64,000 nucleotides of DNA from Monarcha castaneiventris obscurior (GCA_026261815.1 JAMPIT010000059.1:20632001-20696000); one strand, 5' to 3'. Counted from the stretch's first letter, positions 40,817 through 53,911 are shown. Translations and numbers: made by a program. Notes: generated by a model from the sequence alone, not told the origin.

Positions 40817-43210
40817 TGATAATCCCGACTTCTGTTGCCTTCTTGCTAAAGCTCTTCCAGGTTTTCTATAGTATTAAGATCTTAAAATTCTTCATTATCA
40901 TTTATGAATCCCCTCCCAAATGGATTTATTCATCTTTAACTCTTTACAATGATCTCTGCCTTCCAGCTCCTTGCTATGATTTATTTACTCTCTCTTTATG
41001 TGCATTGTGTCCTTACTTTCATTTATACCACTTCCTAGTTCTCATACCTCACAAATCATATTGAAGAACCTCCCCAACAAAGCCTTAAAACAAAAGTTCC
41101 TTTGAGCCATAGATATCATGTTCTGTAATTGTAATTAGAGGATTTTTGTAATTTAATTGTCTGATTATGTTGACAGAGGAAGTTACCTAAATGAGTTGTA
41201 AGCTATATTTAAGTGAGCAGTAAGACATTTTAAATCTCTACTGCTTGTGGTGTTCTACACAATCTGTTGACCTACATCCAGGAAAGGAACAAACATCTTT
41301 TTGTATTAATACTCATACTGCAAGTGTTCTCCTGGAGAGAAGATTGCTTCCTTCAGAAATAACAGCAAAGGTAGATAAATGTTTCCCTTCTCCCAAATAC
41401 TTAGTGGAAGTCAAGTGTCATTCTTCCTCACCTTCACTTCATATATCCCTAGCATTTTAACTTTCCTCAGAGATTTCCACTAAAGGTGTGGAATAGAAAT
41501 AGCAGTAGAAAGCCTCAGTCTTGCTTAAACACAACTAGGATAGCCCAGTTTAGTCCCTTGGTTCACCTGTTACAAAGATATTCACAGGTTCAGCATAAAG
41601 CTGAAAATAACAACCATCAGGGAAATTTCAGCAAGAAAATGGAATTTGAAAGTCTACAAATGTCTTCTGAACATCTTTTAACTTCTAATGATAATGGTAG
41701 TTTGGAATAGCATTCCTCTCTTAGTTAATTCTTCCTTTTCTCTTGACTTTTTTTATCTCCTTTCTATTCACATTTTATGGGGATGGTTGACTAAGTGAAT
41801 TAAAATCATCATATGAATATACACATATTAGTTAGAAATAAAATGTGAAAAATATGAGAGAACTTCTAAGACCTGGACGCTTTGGCAAGTATCCCATGTG
41901 AAAATCAAGAAAGAGAGATCTCTCCATTTGTCAAATAAAGTCCAACATTTTCAAATATTCTTTCATTGTAAGCGTACATCACTGGTGGCTTTTAAGCCAA
42001 GTATGTGTCTAATCAGTGTTTTCCAGAATTCTGAGCAGAGATTATTAAAGGTGTGACGAGTGTAAGGAATTCTACAAATGACCATTTTTAACAGAAACAT
42101 GGTAGGGATTCATTACAAACAAAATAACCATGGTGAATGAAGTTTGGACTACTAATGTTTCTTTTTTTTTTCTTTCTTTTCTTCTCATGAACACACATAG
42201 GGACATAAACTTTTGAAATGTCAATCTATAATACCCCATTCTTCCATTACATTGCATTTGAAACATTGACTTTAATGTCTTCTACTGATAGTCTCATTTA
42301 CTTGGTGAATGTAAGATAAAGTTTGTCATCTAACGGATTGATACTGGTATGAACTCCAGAAGCCGTATATTAGTTAATTATAAAAAGTTTAAATACATAA
42401 TTCTTTCAACAAAATAAAATTACCTTAGTACTTAGAAGTAAGAACAAGGGTGTTATGGATTCAAAAGAATTGTGGGGCATTTTTCCATTTTATCATGGAA
42501 AGTGTATTCTTGTTGAAAGGATTCTACTTATTGTGCATTTTTGAGGGTGTAACCTTTCTGAGTGTGAGCTCTCACGAAAGTACAGGTCACAGACTAAGGC
42601 ATTGTTACTTAAACATTGTTTTCTTCCTGCAAAAGCCAGACTCACTTCTGCTAAACTAACTTTCTTTTCTTCTGCTAAAGCCACACTCATTAATTACTAT
42701 GTGAAATACCATCGTAACTTGTGAGAAACCTGAACTCAAGCTTGGAAACGGTTTATATGTACTTATGCATTCATATTTTATTATTATAGTTGCATTTTAT
42801 TGTCAAATCTCTTTAAGAAACTGTGAAAAAAAATATGCTTTCATATTTTTTGTATTAGATTTAATTCAATACTGTAATGACACTTTAACATTCATTACCA
42901 GGCAATTAATCATTTCTTAGCATACAGTATGACAGTGTAAGTCCAGCAGCTTCCTCCCACTTTATTTCCAAAATAACTTGTATTTGATATAAGTGACTTC
43001 AGACTCATACAATACTTCCCACTCTTTTTAATTGCTATTTTTTCAAAACAGTTAATGAAGCACAACAAACATCTTTTAGTATGTTGTAAATTTCTGTAGC
43101 TGCATCCAGTTTTCATCTAGTCATTGTGTTAATAAACCAGTTTTAAACTGAGGATGACATACAATATTGAGTATTTCAAAAGGCTTAATACCATCCTGTG
43201 TGTTTTGCAG

Positions 43211-43332
43211 ACAATCCTAGGCTAGTGAGCCACGTTCCAGTTGGTGTTAGAATCCTGGATGTCAATGACAATCCTCCAGAGCTTGCCAGAGATTATGATA
43301 TAGTCGTCTGTGAAAACACAAAGCCTGGTCAG
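43211..43332 (+). CDS. CDH18: CDH18 coding exon, end of EC4 and start of EC5 (122 bp)
   Basis: The exon is 122 bp between TGTTTTGCAG and GTAACT. It completes the split Asp codon (G|AC) and ends in phase 0. It encodes DNPRLVSHVPVGVRILDVND, then NPPELARDYDIVVCENTKPGQ: the last strand of EC4, the EC4-EC5 calcium linker LDVNDNPPE, and the first EC5 strand with the VCEN cysteine typical of the membrane-proximal repeat. The next exon continues directly with VIQTITATDKD, as in human CDH18. The open frame continues 39 codons into the intron, and the tail is hydrophobic; see findings. Confidence 0.96.
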
Positions 43333-46300
43333 GTAACTCTCACAGCTATATTTCTTGCAGTGATAACAATTATTTTTTTTAATTATATATATGTCAGAAG
43401 TTTGGAACATGTCATAAGTCTTTCTGATTTCATTTCAGCATTTTGCATTTGATTGAAATTTTAATTGTATTAAGCAGAAGCGAGAAAATTTTGGCATTTG
43501 TTCAATATCTCTTTCTTGCTGCTGCAAAAAAAATACTCAAACTATCTTCTGTAAAGACAGGTAAAACTTTAATCCTGTCAGATAAGGGAAAGAATTTGAC
43601 AAGCTGCTATCCTGAACAAAGTGAATGAAGCAGATTTAACATCTCTCATCTGAGTGCCACATAGTAGCAATGTTTCAAATACTGAAATGGCTGGTGAGCA
43701 TGGCTCACATCCTCGCTCTTTGCATGTTGGTTACCCTTGCCTATGTAGGCTCATTACATGAAAGATCTTGAATGGGTTTTTCACAACTATGAGCATGGGG
43801 AGGGCCAGAACTGAGACTGACTAGCTGAATCATATTCCAGCCACTGCTCCTCTGATTGATGCACTTCATTGCAGTCCAGGGTTTGACAATTTTGACAAGT
43901 GCTTTTGCTTTTCTGCATAGATTGAATTTTTACCCACAACACTATGCTTGTTTTGCATTATTGCACAGGTTGTATGTTTCAATTATGAGCTCATATCTTT
44001 CCTGAGGAATATATTACTAGTAATAACATTATTTTCATCAAATCCTTGAAAGCAGTGTACACAAATGCATAGTGACATATTTCTGTTTTAAAGCTGAGGC
44101 TATAAAAATGCCATACTTCATCTGACTATAGCCTGATCAAAGTTGTCTTCACTCTAACAGTAGCCAAAAGCTGGCACCTAAAGGACAGTGTAAGAACATG
44201 GCAAGTATGTATGACACTTACCACGAATACTTCCCTGGTATCAGATCATTTGCAGGTCATTTCCTGATCCGAATGTGGTTTATGTATTTTCAATAATCCT
44301 TTAATAACCATCTCATATGAACCTAACTTGCCCTATAACAAACATAAATTTTTGATATCTGCTACCTCATGCACCAAGGAATTTTGCATTTTAATTGCAT
44401 GCTTCAAGAAGACCTAACTTTTTTTTTTTTAATCTTTCCATACTGCCTTCAATTTATATTTACCAGTTCTCTTGGGAGATAAAGAGGAAGTGCAGCTGAT
44501 CCCTATTTATTATTGCTGTGACATGCGTAAAACTCTAGCACATTGTCCCTTAGCTGTATCTTGTCCAGAATGAGTCAATGATACTTAACTGGGACAATCC
44601 ATGATAAAGCCCTTCTAGACTTTTGATCATTCATCTTTTACTCCTTTAAACTTTCTCCAGTTCCTCTCTATTCACCTTGAGATAGAAACAAGATCAAGAT
44701 GCAGGTATACAGTGAAACTTAATACCTCTTATTAAATGTTTATTAAAGTAAAAACAATGTTCTGAAAACCTCAAATTAGGCAGATACAGAAGAATTAGGA
44801 TTTTTTAATAACTAATATAAAAAAAACTCTTTTAAGCATTGATTGCAATTGCTTTCAACTTTTTCGTATATTTTTTAAATTACATAATTTAACAATAAAT
44901 GTTATTTTTTTTATAGCGAATAATAAAGTAAAGCATGCAGTGAAGCTTTCTCAGAAATGTTCTTTGCTGAAAATATCTTAGCAATGTTCCTTGTGAGTAG
45001 TAAAACTTCATAGTGAAGTTTTAATTCTCCAATTGTAGTTTTACAAATGATAATTTTTAGGTGAGATCTTTAAGGGATACGATAGCATTGGCTCACTATT
45101 TGGATCAGCCTTGTATTTTTCACTGAGCTACTGATGCAAGTGTGAATGACTCCTGACCTTGGCAACACTGCAGTTTAACACCCAAGGTTAGTGCTACCAT
45201 GAGGGACTCTGCAATCTGTGGTTTAATGCCAAAGGCTGGACCAGATTGATGTTGTATTCTTCAACTAACAGGATTCCTTTACATATTTGTAATGAGCTTT
45301 TTTTATTTGCATTTCACAACAAGGTTTCAGAAAAAATGTAACACTAAGCAAAATCCAAAACAAAGCACGAAAGTACGTGTCTTTTTCTCAGATGTTACCA
45401 TCTAGTCTAAGCAAAGAAAAAAGTAAGACAGTGTTCAGCAAATATTAGGGAGGGGCAAATAAACATTGCAGAACAAGACAAGTGTTCTGTATGCTAAAAA
45501 GTGTTCCCAATTAGGTGTTTCTGAATCACTGAAAAGACAGTATAACTTTGAGTTATCCATCATCCTGTGAGGATTTTTCATCATATTTATCTCTAAAGAA
45601 CAAATTCTGTACTGCTGGGGACATCTGCTTGACTTGGGCTTCCAGGTTGCACTGTCTTGTAACATTAATTATTTCTTTCCTCAGCACACCTATTTTGAAA
45701 TTATTATGTGTGAGATAAACTAGCCAGTAGATTGTCATTGGAAGTCTTTTTGTTATTGCTTGTTTGTTATCAGAAGACCTCCTATGGAGTGAAATCACAG
45801 TATCCTCTAATTGCAGAGCCTCTGTTTCCTTTTTTCATCCACTGCTCTATTTTTTGCATTAAAAAAAAAAGCTTCAAGTTCTTAATGCTTAGGCCTTAAG
45901 ATTAAATGACCAACCCTAAGGCATGTCAAAAAGAAAACGCTTGTGAGGAGATGATCATTTCCACGCTGAAGTGACAGCTTTAGTCGCTTAGTAATCATAT
46001 AGTTGAGAAGATAGACTAAGTATCTACAATAGATTCCAAGTGAAGTCTGGTTGATATTATATATTAAAGTAGATAAAGTGGCTGTGATTTGATCCTAGAT
46101 GACATCCAGACTTGGAGGATACTGACTACTCGACATCTACTGATTTTGTGAATGATTGTGAAAATTTAGCCAATGTAGGAAAATGACATTTTGCCATCTT
46201 CCACAAAGGAAATCAATGTTAGCTGGCAAGGAATGCTCTACTATGTATTTGTCATGTGTATATTTGCTTGTTTATTGATTCAGTTCTAAAAAGATTATGA

Positions 46301-47125
46301 GTAGAATTTAGCACCTGCTCTCTGTCCTCTTCAATTAGTTCTCCTCAGTTCTTGAAATTCTCTTTTCTCGTTATGTCCTGCCTTTAAAAGAATAGCATGA
46401 CCCTTGAGTTTCATCCTATTGGTGTTGTCAAATGGGCTTTACTGAAGCTGAGGTTATGCGTCTACATTTTTATTTTAATCAGGCTTTGCAAGGTACATGT
46501 TAATGTCTGCTAACAGGCTATTAAGCATTTGGTCAATTCGTTAGAAAAGGGTTAATAGTACATTTGGTTGTCAAGATGACACATACCTTTGTTTCTTACC
46601 ACTGAATGAATGTCTTAGAAGTCTTTTCTGAAAATGTGTGAACTTTCTGTTTAAAAACAGTTCTCTGAAAATGCTTTGACCTACCCTAGTAAACATCCAA
46701 TATTTATTTTCTATGTGAAAAAACATAACTTCTATACCATGTGGTGCTATACTTCTTACGTACATTCATGAATTCAGGTAATACTTGAATTTCTGTGTGT
46801 GAATCAGGGAATATAGACAGTATATTTTGAGTTATAAAGTTAGTCTTAAAACCAAGTAATTTTTATACTAGTCATGTGTCACTGAGGCCTTGATCAAAGG
46901 TATTTTTGTTGCAAAATGGCATGCTCTTGAAGCAGCGTTCTGTAAAATGTCACTGAATGTTTTATGTAGCATAGGGCAACAGGATGAAAATTTATCCACC
47001 AGGCTGTCAAATAAAAGCTGAAGCTGCATGGCAAATTGACTTATATTTCACTGAGAAACAACACTGAGGATTTACAAAAAAATATTTAATAAAAAAACCC
47101 CTCATTTTCTTATCTGAAGTTTTTT

Positions 47126-47215
47126 TTATTGTTCAAATATTAAAAATACTGTTAAATGCCATACACATACAGATGTGTATGGCATTTAACAGTATTTTTA
47201 ATATTTGAACAATAA
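47126..47215. repeat. Perfect palindrome: 43-bp arms, 4-nt loop
   Basis: Bases 47126-47168 are the exact reverse complement of 47173-47215 (43 of 43), separated by ACAG. The arms are AT-rich but not simple sequence: they contain TGCCATACACAT and its complement. A transcript in either direction would fold into a 90-nt hairpin. No target duplication is evident (T run on the left, CAGAA on the right). See findings for possible origins. Confidence 0.95.
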
Positions 47216-47640
47216 CAGAAATAGATTCTTTTTAACATATTCTATCACCCCTTTTTTTGTCTTGCTGTGTCACATACCATTTCAACATTATGAACTAAAT
47301 ATATATAGCTAAGAAAATCTTATATTTCTGCTTTTACATGGTTTTTTCACTAATAGTTGTGCCACCCTTGCAAAATTCAGTGGTGAGAAATGAGCTTTTG
47401 CCAAAATTTTCAGCCAATATTGCCATGACTTTGGTAAAAGTCATATGCTTGATTATAGATATTTCAGATTGTTTCAGACTGATATTACTCTGCTCCACTT
47501 CAGCAAAAAGTATTAAGACAAACTTGTAAAATATCCTTGGCAACCATCGTAAGTATTGTTAATTTTCTCAGATGTGTATAGTTGATGCAATATACTTTAC
47601 TGTATATAGTAAGTGGAATAAGCATTATACCCTATTGAGA

Positions 47641-48227
47641 CATCATGGCTTAACCCCAGCTAGCAACTCATCCCCACGCAGCCTCTTGCTCATTCCCCCA
47701 CCAGTGGGATAGGGAAGAGAATCAGGAAAGTGAAAGTGAGAGAACTTGTGGGTTGAGATAAAGAGAATGTAATAGTATAGGCAAAGCTGCACACGCAAGC
47801 GAAGAAAAGCAAGGAAATCACCACTCACAGGCAGGCAGGTGTTCAGCCATCTCCAGGGTAGCAGGGCAACCTCACGTGTAGCAACATTGACTTTGGAAGA
47901 CAAACACCATCACTCCAAACGTCCCCTCCTCCATTCTTCTTCCCCAGCTTTATAAGTGAGCATGACATGATACAGTAAGGAAAATCCTTTTGGTCACTTG
48001 GGGTCAGTTGTCCTGGCTGTGTCCCCTCACAACTTTCCCTGCACCCACCACCCCCTCGCTGGTGGGGCAGTACACAAAACAGAAAAGACCTTGATGCTGT
48101 GCAAGCCCTGCTCAGCAATGACAAACATCTCTGTGTTACCAACACTTTTTCCAGCACAAATCAAAACCACAGCCCCATACCAGCTACTGTAAAGGAAATT
48201 GACTCTACCCCAGCCCAAAGCAGGACA
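47641..48227 (-). mobile_element. Solo LTR of an avian endogenous retrovirus, minus orientation
   Basis: The text from GGCTTAACCCCAGCTAGCAA through CCCCCACCAGTGGGATAGGG, AGAGAACTTGTGGGTTGAGA, TTTATAAGTGAGCATGACAT, TCAGTTGTCCTGGCTGTGTC and GAAATTGACTCTACCCCAGC to CAGGACA corresponds to an LTR family I know as widespread in bird genomes, in reverse orientation. It is about 590 bp, clearly more GC-rich than the intron, with no internal retroviral genes next to it. The terminal dinucleotide at 47641 reads CA where TG is expected, and I see no clean target duplication, which suggests an old copy. ORFs at 47643-48218 are non-coding frames in the LTR. Confidence 0.8.
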
Positions 48228-49263
48228 TGGTTTAAAAATATATTTGTTTTGCTTCTCTTATGTGAATCGAGGTAGAGAATTGTGTGCTGTCTTTCAGTTT
48301 TAAAACAGACCAAACCACTGGAGTCTGTACGGTTTATGTTTCAGGCTCAGTCCAGACAGACTATAGCTGAACACTGAACAGAAAAATTCTTATGAAAAGA
48401 GCATTTTCCCTCCCCCTTCTATGCTTCCCTCAGGGTATCTATCAGGTTTGTGCAGCAGTCTGTGTGGGCTTCACTGCCTATATCACAAGAACAACTTTTA
48501 CTGGATTCCACTTTAGCACTTGAGTTTCAAGACCCAGCATGAAAATGAAAGCAGAGGTAGAAATACTGTTTGGTCCCACATTCCAAGAGCTTAGATAAAT
48601 TTTAGTTGAAAGTAAATTTAAAAAACCACCAGGGCTTTCGAAGGCAAAGGTCCTGCCTTTCAAAAATACCTCTCTCATACATGGTTGCTACATCCAGTTC
48701 TGTTCCTTTTCAGGCAAACTAGATTAAAGCTGGAGTGGCTGCTGTACTTCCTGTTCTGTTCTCTGGCACTTTAAAACTGATTCTGCACAGGAATTTTTAG
48801 CAGAAATATGGTAATATATACCTGCTATTTTAGTTAATTATTTTTCCTTACCAATATTGCAGTACATCTAATTATCAGGACAGCAATCAGATGACACTTC
48901 ACATAGACCATCCTGGTTCAGCTTGTCTATTGCCTCCATAAAACCAGACATTTAGCTAAAACTGTAATTCAGGAAGTCAGCAGGATGCAATGCAGATGGT
49001 GATAATCTCTATACCGGGTCCTGACTGTATCAAAACATCAGAAAGTATAGATCCTTTAGATGCTTTCACCTGGCTCTGAAGTGTTGTTCCTCAAATATTT
49101 CTTGCTAGAGCAATCAAGTTAATGACCCAGTCATTTCATCTGTTGAATTCAACAGCAGTCAAGTAGAAAATTAAAATAAGGTAAACTTGAGCATCCTGCT
49201 GAGGTCGGGTACTATATGGGTCAAGTTCAAATTTCAACACACTCACTCTTAATTTTATTTCAG

Positions 49264-49381
49264 GTAATTCAGACTATCACTGCTACTGACAAAGATAACT
49301 CTGCAAATGGTGCAAGATTCCATTTTTCTCTTGATGAAGGGCTTTCTTTGAATCCCAACTTTACTCTAAGGAACAATGAAG
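49264..49381 (+). CDS. CDH18: CDH18 coding exon, middle of EC5 (118 bp)
   Basis: The exon is 118 bp, preceded by TTTTATTTCAG and followed by GTAAAT after the first base of an Asp codon. It encodes VIQTITATDKDNSANGARFH and then FSLDEGLSLNPNFTLRNNE. ATDKD is the calcium loop of EC5 and NFT is a potential N-glycosylation site. This is the exon most diverged from the human sequence I remember (for example ITATDKDNSANGARF here against ISATDKDDFANGPRF), consistent with EC5 being the faster-evolving repeat in cadherins. Frame and length leave no doubt about its being coding. Confidence 0.96.
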
Positions 49382-50529
49382 GTAAATCAAATACATAAAT
49401 CTCAAAGAAATGGGTTTCTGTTTTGTGTGGGATGTCTCAATTGAACAGAACAATTTCCTTGCTTTTCCTGACAGAAAGGGAAAACTGTAATATGTCATTG
49501 CTGAGTGTTTGGATATCAAGGACATGTGTACACAGTATATTGTAAACTCTGAATAATCAGATATTTCATTTTGGATTTATATTCTGTTTTATTTTAGCAT
49601 TTATAATTCATACATTCAGAAATGTTTTTGAGAAGAGGATTGATGAAAAATATGTAAATTTTGCCTACTTTTAGGAGAATAGCACTGACTGGGTACTGTC
49701 AAGGTTATTGCCAATTATTGCTTAAAGGAGAAAAAAAATTAAGAGGCATAAAAATTGCAATTCGTGCTTACTTTTACAGATGTGACACCAAGAGCAGGTC
49801 CTTCTGTGGTTCCTGGATGATAGCCTTTTGCTTCATGCCATTCCTAAGAAAGTGTGCCTGAAAATTGAAATCAGAAATTCATAACAAATAGGCCCAGAAG
49901 GAAAACATCTCTCAAAGTCTCCCAACCAAGTGTTTCTGAACATTTCTTGAGTGAAAGAACTGTCTAGCCTTTCCAAAACCCAAACCTAAAACAGCCTTGC
50001 TCTTGGTCAAGTATTAACTTGTAGTCTCCATTTTGCAACCTGATGAAAATAAGAGTAAACCTTAAATGTTTGTCTAAATTTTCCTCTTGAGATTTTGTGT
50101 ATGTGCATGTTGCGGGGTTTTCTTTTTATGCCTGTGTGGAAGTGTGTGGGATTTGCTTTATTTTACAGTTATATATTTGTAGTACTGCTGTGGAATGCAT
50201 TCTGAGATCTTACAGTTCACTAGTCCTCTGTAATGTATTAACTCCATCACTGGAGTTTGGTACATAAAGTGATATTGAAACGATTCTTTACAGACATTTT
50301 TATCTGTTTGTAAAATCAATCAGGGAAGGAGATTGTATAATCTTCCTAAAGAATCTGTTCCAAAGTTTAACTATACTTACAGCAGCAGAAAAATCATGCT
50401 ATTTGCTTTGACTACATTAATGGATTTCATATTCTCTTTCCAAAGGAGATCAATAAATATATATCAATATTAATAAATAACCATAAAAATCGAACAGCTA
50501 GTTAATCTAACACAGATTTCCACATGAGC

Positions 50530-50780
50530 ACTTTCTTGCTTCCACACTGTGAAGGGTTCTAGAGGAAAAAGGCCCAAGAGCAATCCAGGGTCTAGGTTTA
50601 AGTACGGGAGTGGAGGGAGCATCAGAGACCAATAGGGGAACTCTGGGGGAGTGGCGAGGCGCAAAGGCCAATGGGGAGAACGGGGAGGGGAGAACCTTCT
50701 AATGACATGGGACGTAACAAGGAGGGGGAGGCCAACCAGGGAAGCAGAACTGGGGTAGATTACCATAACAGAACAAAGCA
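50530..50780. other. GC-rich block with CCAAT motifs, possible old LTR or other insertion
   Basis: This 250-bp stretch is rich in G on the + strand (GTGGCGAGGCGCAAAGGCCA, AACGGGGAGGGGAGAACC) inside an AT-rich intron. It holds ACCAATAGGGG and GCCAATGGGG, CCAAT-box-like motifs found in promoters and LTRs. The 111-codon minus-strand ORF across it has no similarity I recognise. I could not define ends or a target duplication. Confidence 0.35.
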
Positions 50781-52081
50781 CTCTGGGAAAGGCTTCTTTT
50801 TTCATTGTGACCTAGGTAGAGCTCTGTCCTACTAGGGACTGTCTTACCAAGAACTCTTTATGTCCCCTGTAGCACAGGCTACCTGGCCACCACATGCAGG
50901 AATGGTCATTTCAACACAAAATGCTTACATCACAAAGTATTTTTGAACAGTTCTATTAAAATTGTGGTTTGTGACAAAGTAGATATAGTTTTGAATTTAT
51001 TCAAAGCTGGATTTGTATTGTGTGTTTGTTACTACATAAGTTATTGAACTACACAAATTTATAAGAGGGCACAAACTTCTAACAAGCTTTTGATACAGCA
51101 ACAGCATGCTTTGGATAGAAATATTCAGCTTTGGATAGAGGCACTTGCTGCTTTCTTGTGACTTCCCCAAGATCAACAAGCAGTGACTTAGCAATCAACA
51201 GCTGAAGTCAGTGTTTGGACTATCCTAGATTGAATTTTATGGGGGGAAGTAGATGAAAGAACTGAAAAAAGTGTCTTTTAAGGTAAAAGCCTATTGTGCA
51301 TTGTGTTTTTATTTCACCTAAATAAGTACAAAAGTAGGTACTTCCTATAGCATCTTGCATAAAACTTCTTACACATACAGAGACTCCAATAATGCAACTG
51401 CCAAACCAGCCATATAATTAACAAAATGACTGCTTAACTCAAATCATAACAAGAAATTTATCTTAAAAACAAATGCATAGTCATGATTTTGCTTGGTACA
51501 ATACACTTCAACTGTATTGTTTAAGCACTGTCCTTTATTGGGACCTTTTCTTTGTGACACAATCTATACATAAAATATCAGTGAAACACCTATGAAGTAC
51601 ATCCACAGTATGCAGTTATCTAGCATTTACAACCATCATATTTCTCAGCTATTTCTATTCAGAAACAGATATTCTGCTGCTTTCTATTCTAGGAAATAGC
51701 TGAAGAAGGTGGGCAGAAAAGTCTTTTCTTCTGTCTGTGACAAGTTTGCACTTTTGAAAACTCATGTTTTTGAGCATCAGGCGTGAAAAATAAACTGAAT
51801 GCTCTTAACAGAAGATAGCTGCTATTTTTACACCTGGATTTCTGAATTCTATAAAGGCTGGCAGTCTTGGAGAATTTTATTTCTTTGTTTGTTATGTTAT
51901 GTTATGTTTTTAAAGAAAAAACTGACAAAAATCGCCTAAAGATAATTTTTGTTAATGTTTTTCAGAATGATAAAACCCAAATTCTTGATGTCACATAGAA
52001 AATGGTAGTCAGTAGTAGCTGTATCTGTCTCTGTCTACAAAACTATATTCCTATTGCAGTCACCTTCTAATCCAGTCATCC

Positions 52082-52127
52082 TCTCCTTTTATTTCTTCAG
52101 GAAAAAGGTTTCATTTCATAAAAGTAT
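52082..52127 (+). repeat. Direct repeat copy 1, acceptor-like (46 bp)
   Basis: TCTCCTTTTATTTCTTCAGG followed by AAAAAGGTTTCATTTCATAA and AAGTAT. It matches 53912-53957 at 43 of 46 positions. The pyrimidine tract plus CAG|G resembles a 3' splice site. Confidence 0.85.
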
Positions 52128-53608
52128 CAGCAGACATTTTCCTCCCTTGTTTTCATAACCAAAAACAACAGAGTTTTGTTCTTTGATCCCGAATAGACTT
52201 TTGCATGGACGTACCCCTATTCATTTATTATCAGTATACTCCAGAGCAGTGCGCTGAATCATCAAATATTTATGCTTGTATCTATGCACTTTGACTGAAA
52301 TCTAGGGCTTGTACAAGCATAAGATTCTGGAGTTTGTCCCTACCTACCTGTATAGATTGCAGCAATATAGAATCCCAGCGTGTGTATGATTCAGGTCAAT
52401 AATATTCTTTGGCTGCAGCAGACTAAATAGGTATTAAAGCCTCAGTCCAGATGATTGATCTGACCAGTTAAACTTTTATCTCCTGGGCCTGAACCTGTGC
52501 ATTTTCTAAATGAAAATCTCCACAATATTAAATCTCCATTTGTGGAATATTCACCCTCATAATGCAGAGCTTAAAACCTCCAGGGAAATGCAGGTCAGGA
52601 GAGAGTCACAGGGCTATACCAAATATACCATTCAGCAAAATTAAGAGTTCCTTGGATTGCCTTCTAGATACTCTTTGTGCTACAATATTCATTTGAAAGA
52701 AAAAAAAAATAAAGGAAAATACCGAATATTATACTTTTACTCTACTGTATTCTTAAGGTGCAAGAGATTCTTTGTTGCTATTTGAGTTTTATTGCATACT
52801 GAAAAGTGCTATTCAGAGAGAGTAAAGGCTTACAAGTATGAACAAGAGGACAGACAACAAAATGATGCAGTATCTGTGCTTATGTAAGCAAGGCAGAACA
52901 AGAGCTGGAATAGAATTTCTTTGTTATACAAAGAAAATGCATTAAGTTGTAATAATTTTCTGCAGCTTTAGAGAGCAAACCCAGAGAAGATGTCTTTTTT
53001 TTTTTTGTATGGGAATTGTACTTATGAAGGGCTTTTGATGAAAACAGGGTTGTTTACAATTTATTCTGCCTAGAAAATTGTTACAGTTTCTATTAAAACC
53101 TGAGAAGCCAAATACTTTTTCGGCTGTGCTTTTATATTGTAGATCAGATTCTACATAACTCATTTTGTTGTTGTCGGTGTTCTACTCACTTTCTTTTTTA
53201 GGATGTTGTCATAGATAATTTTGTAATCCTTTTTCTAATGTCACAAAGTTACACTTTTTGCCTAATCAGAAATATCTGCTTTTGCATATCCTATTAAAAA
53301 ATTCCCAGAGCAATATGGGGCTAAAACCATCTTCTGTTGGGAAATCAGAGTAAAGATGACAGAAGTTCTTCACAATAGATCCATTTCCATGTCTTGTGTT
53401 CTAGACTTTTACTTTTTTTTCTTACCTTAAAAAAATAATAATATTTATCCAGATGGTAAAAGAATTTTGGATATATTTGTCATTTTTTTTAGTTTGATGG
53501 AAAATGCATTTGAACATGTCATCATTATCATGTTTCCAAGCATTAATATGTAGACACACTTTGCTTTCAGAACTTACATAACATTTTTCAGGAGATGAAA
53601 AAAGATTG

Positions 53609-53630
53609 AACACTCAGAGAACACTCAGAG
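53609..53630 (+). repeat. Tandem duplication, 11 bp x 2
   Basis: AACACTCAGAG occurs twice in tandem, followed by a third partial AAC. Confidence 0.85.
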
Positions 53631-53911
53631 AACAGTTCACTTAGAACATTTAGGAATTTTCTGCACTGTAAAGCACTGTTTTGCTATTTTTTATCACAAC
53701 ATAAACAGTCTACCATTGGATGCTTCAGTGGTATTGTAAATTTCCTGGGCAAGAAGGGTTTCTGCAGACAATGGACGCATTCACCCAACATTGCCAATAA
53801 GATCTGTGCATTCTCTTACTTCAATAAATTGAGATTGCTGACTTGTGATAGCAGACTAAGTTTAGCTTACTTTCAATGAAGAAAACTCCCTAGAGAATGC
53901 TTAGCATTTGT

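Larger units (their letters stand above)
30797..43210 (+). other. CDH18 intron, 12.4 kb, with CR1 copies and a pair of 162-bp inverted repeats
   Basis: Phase 1 intron. It contains a long CR1 (34130-35180), the inverted repeats 35466-35627 and 36584-36745, a rearranged CR1 (37945-38266) and a short CR1 tail (40741-40816). The stretches 30800-34130, 38270-40740 and 40820-43210 show no recognised element. The last includes only AT-rich DNA and short chance ORFs. Confidence 0.88.
43333..49263 (+). other. CDH18 intron, 5.9 kb, with a perfect hairpin and an ERV LTR
   Basis: Phase 0 intron, GTAACT...TTTCAG. It contains the palindrome at 47126-47215 and the LTR at 47641-48227. Nothing is recognised in 43460-47120, which is AT-rich. 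The 39 codons after the donor remain open; see findings. Confidence 0.88.

Noticed and set aside
47643..48218. Several ORFs of 63-104 codons on both strands.
   Set aside because: They are frames within a non-coding ERV LTR.
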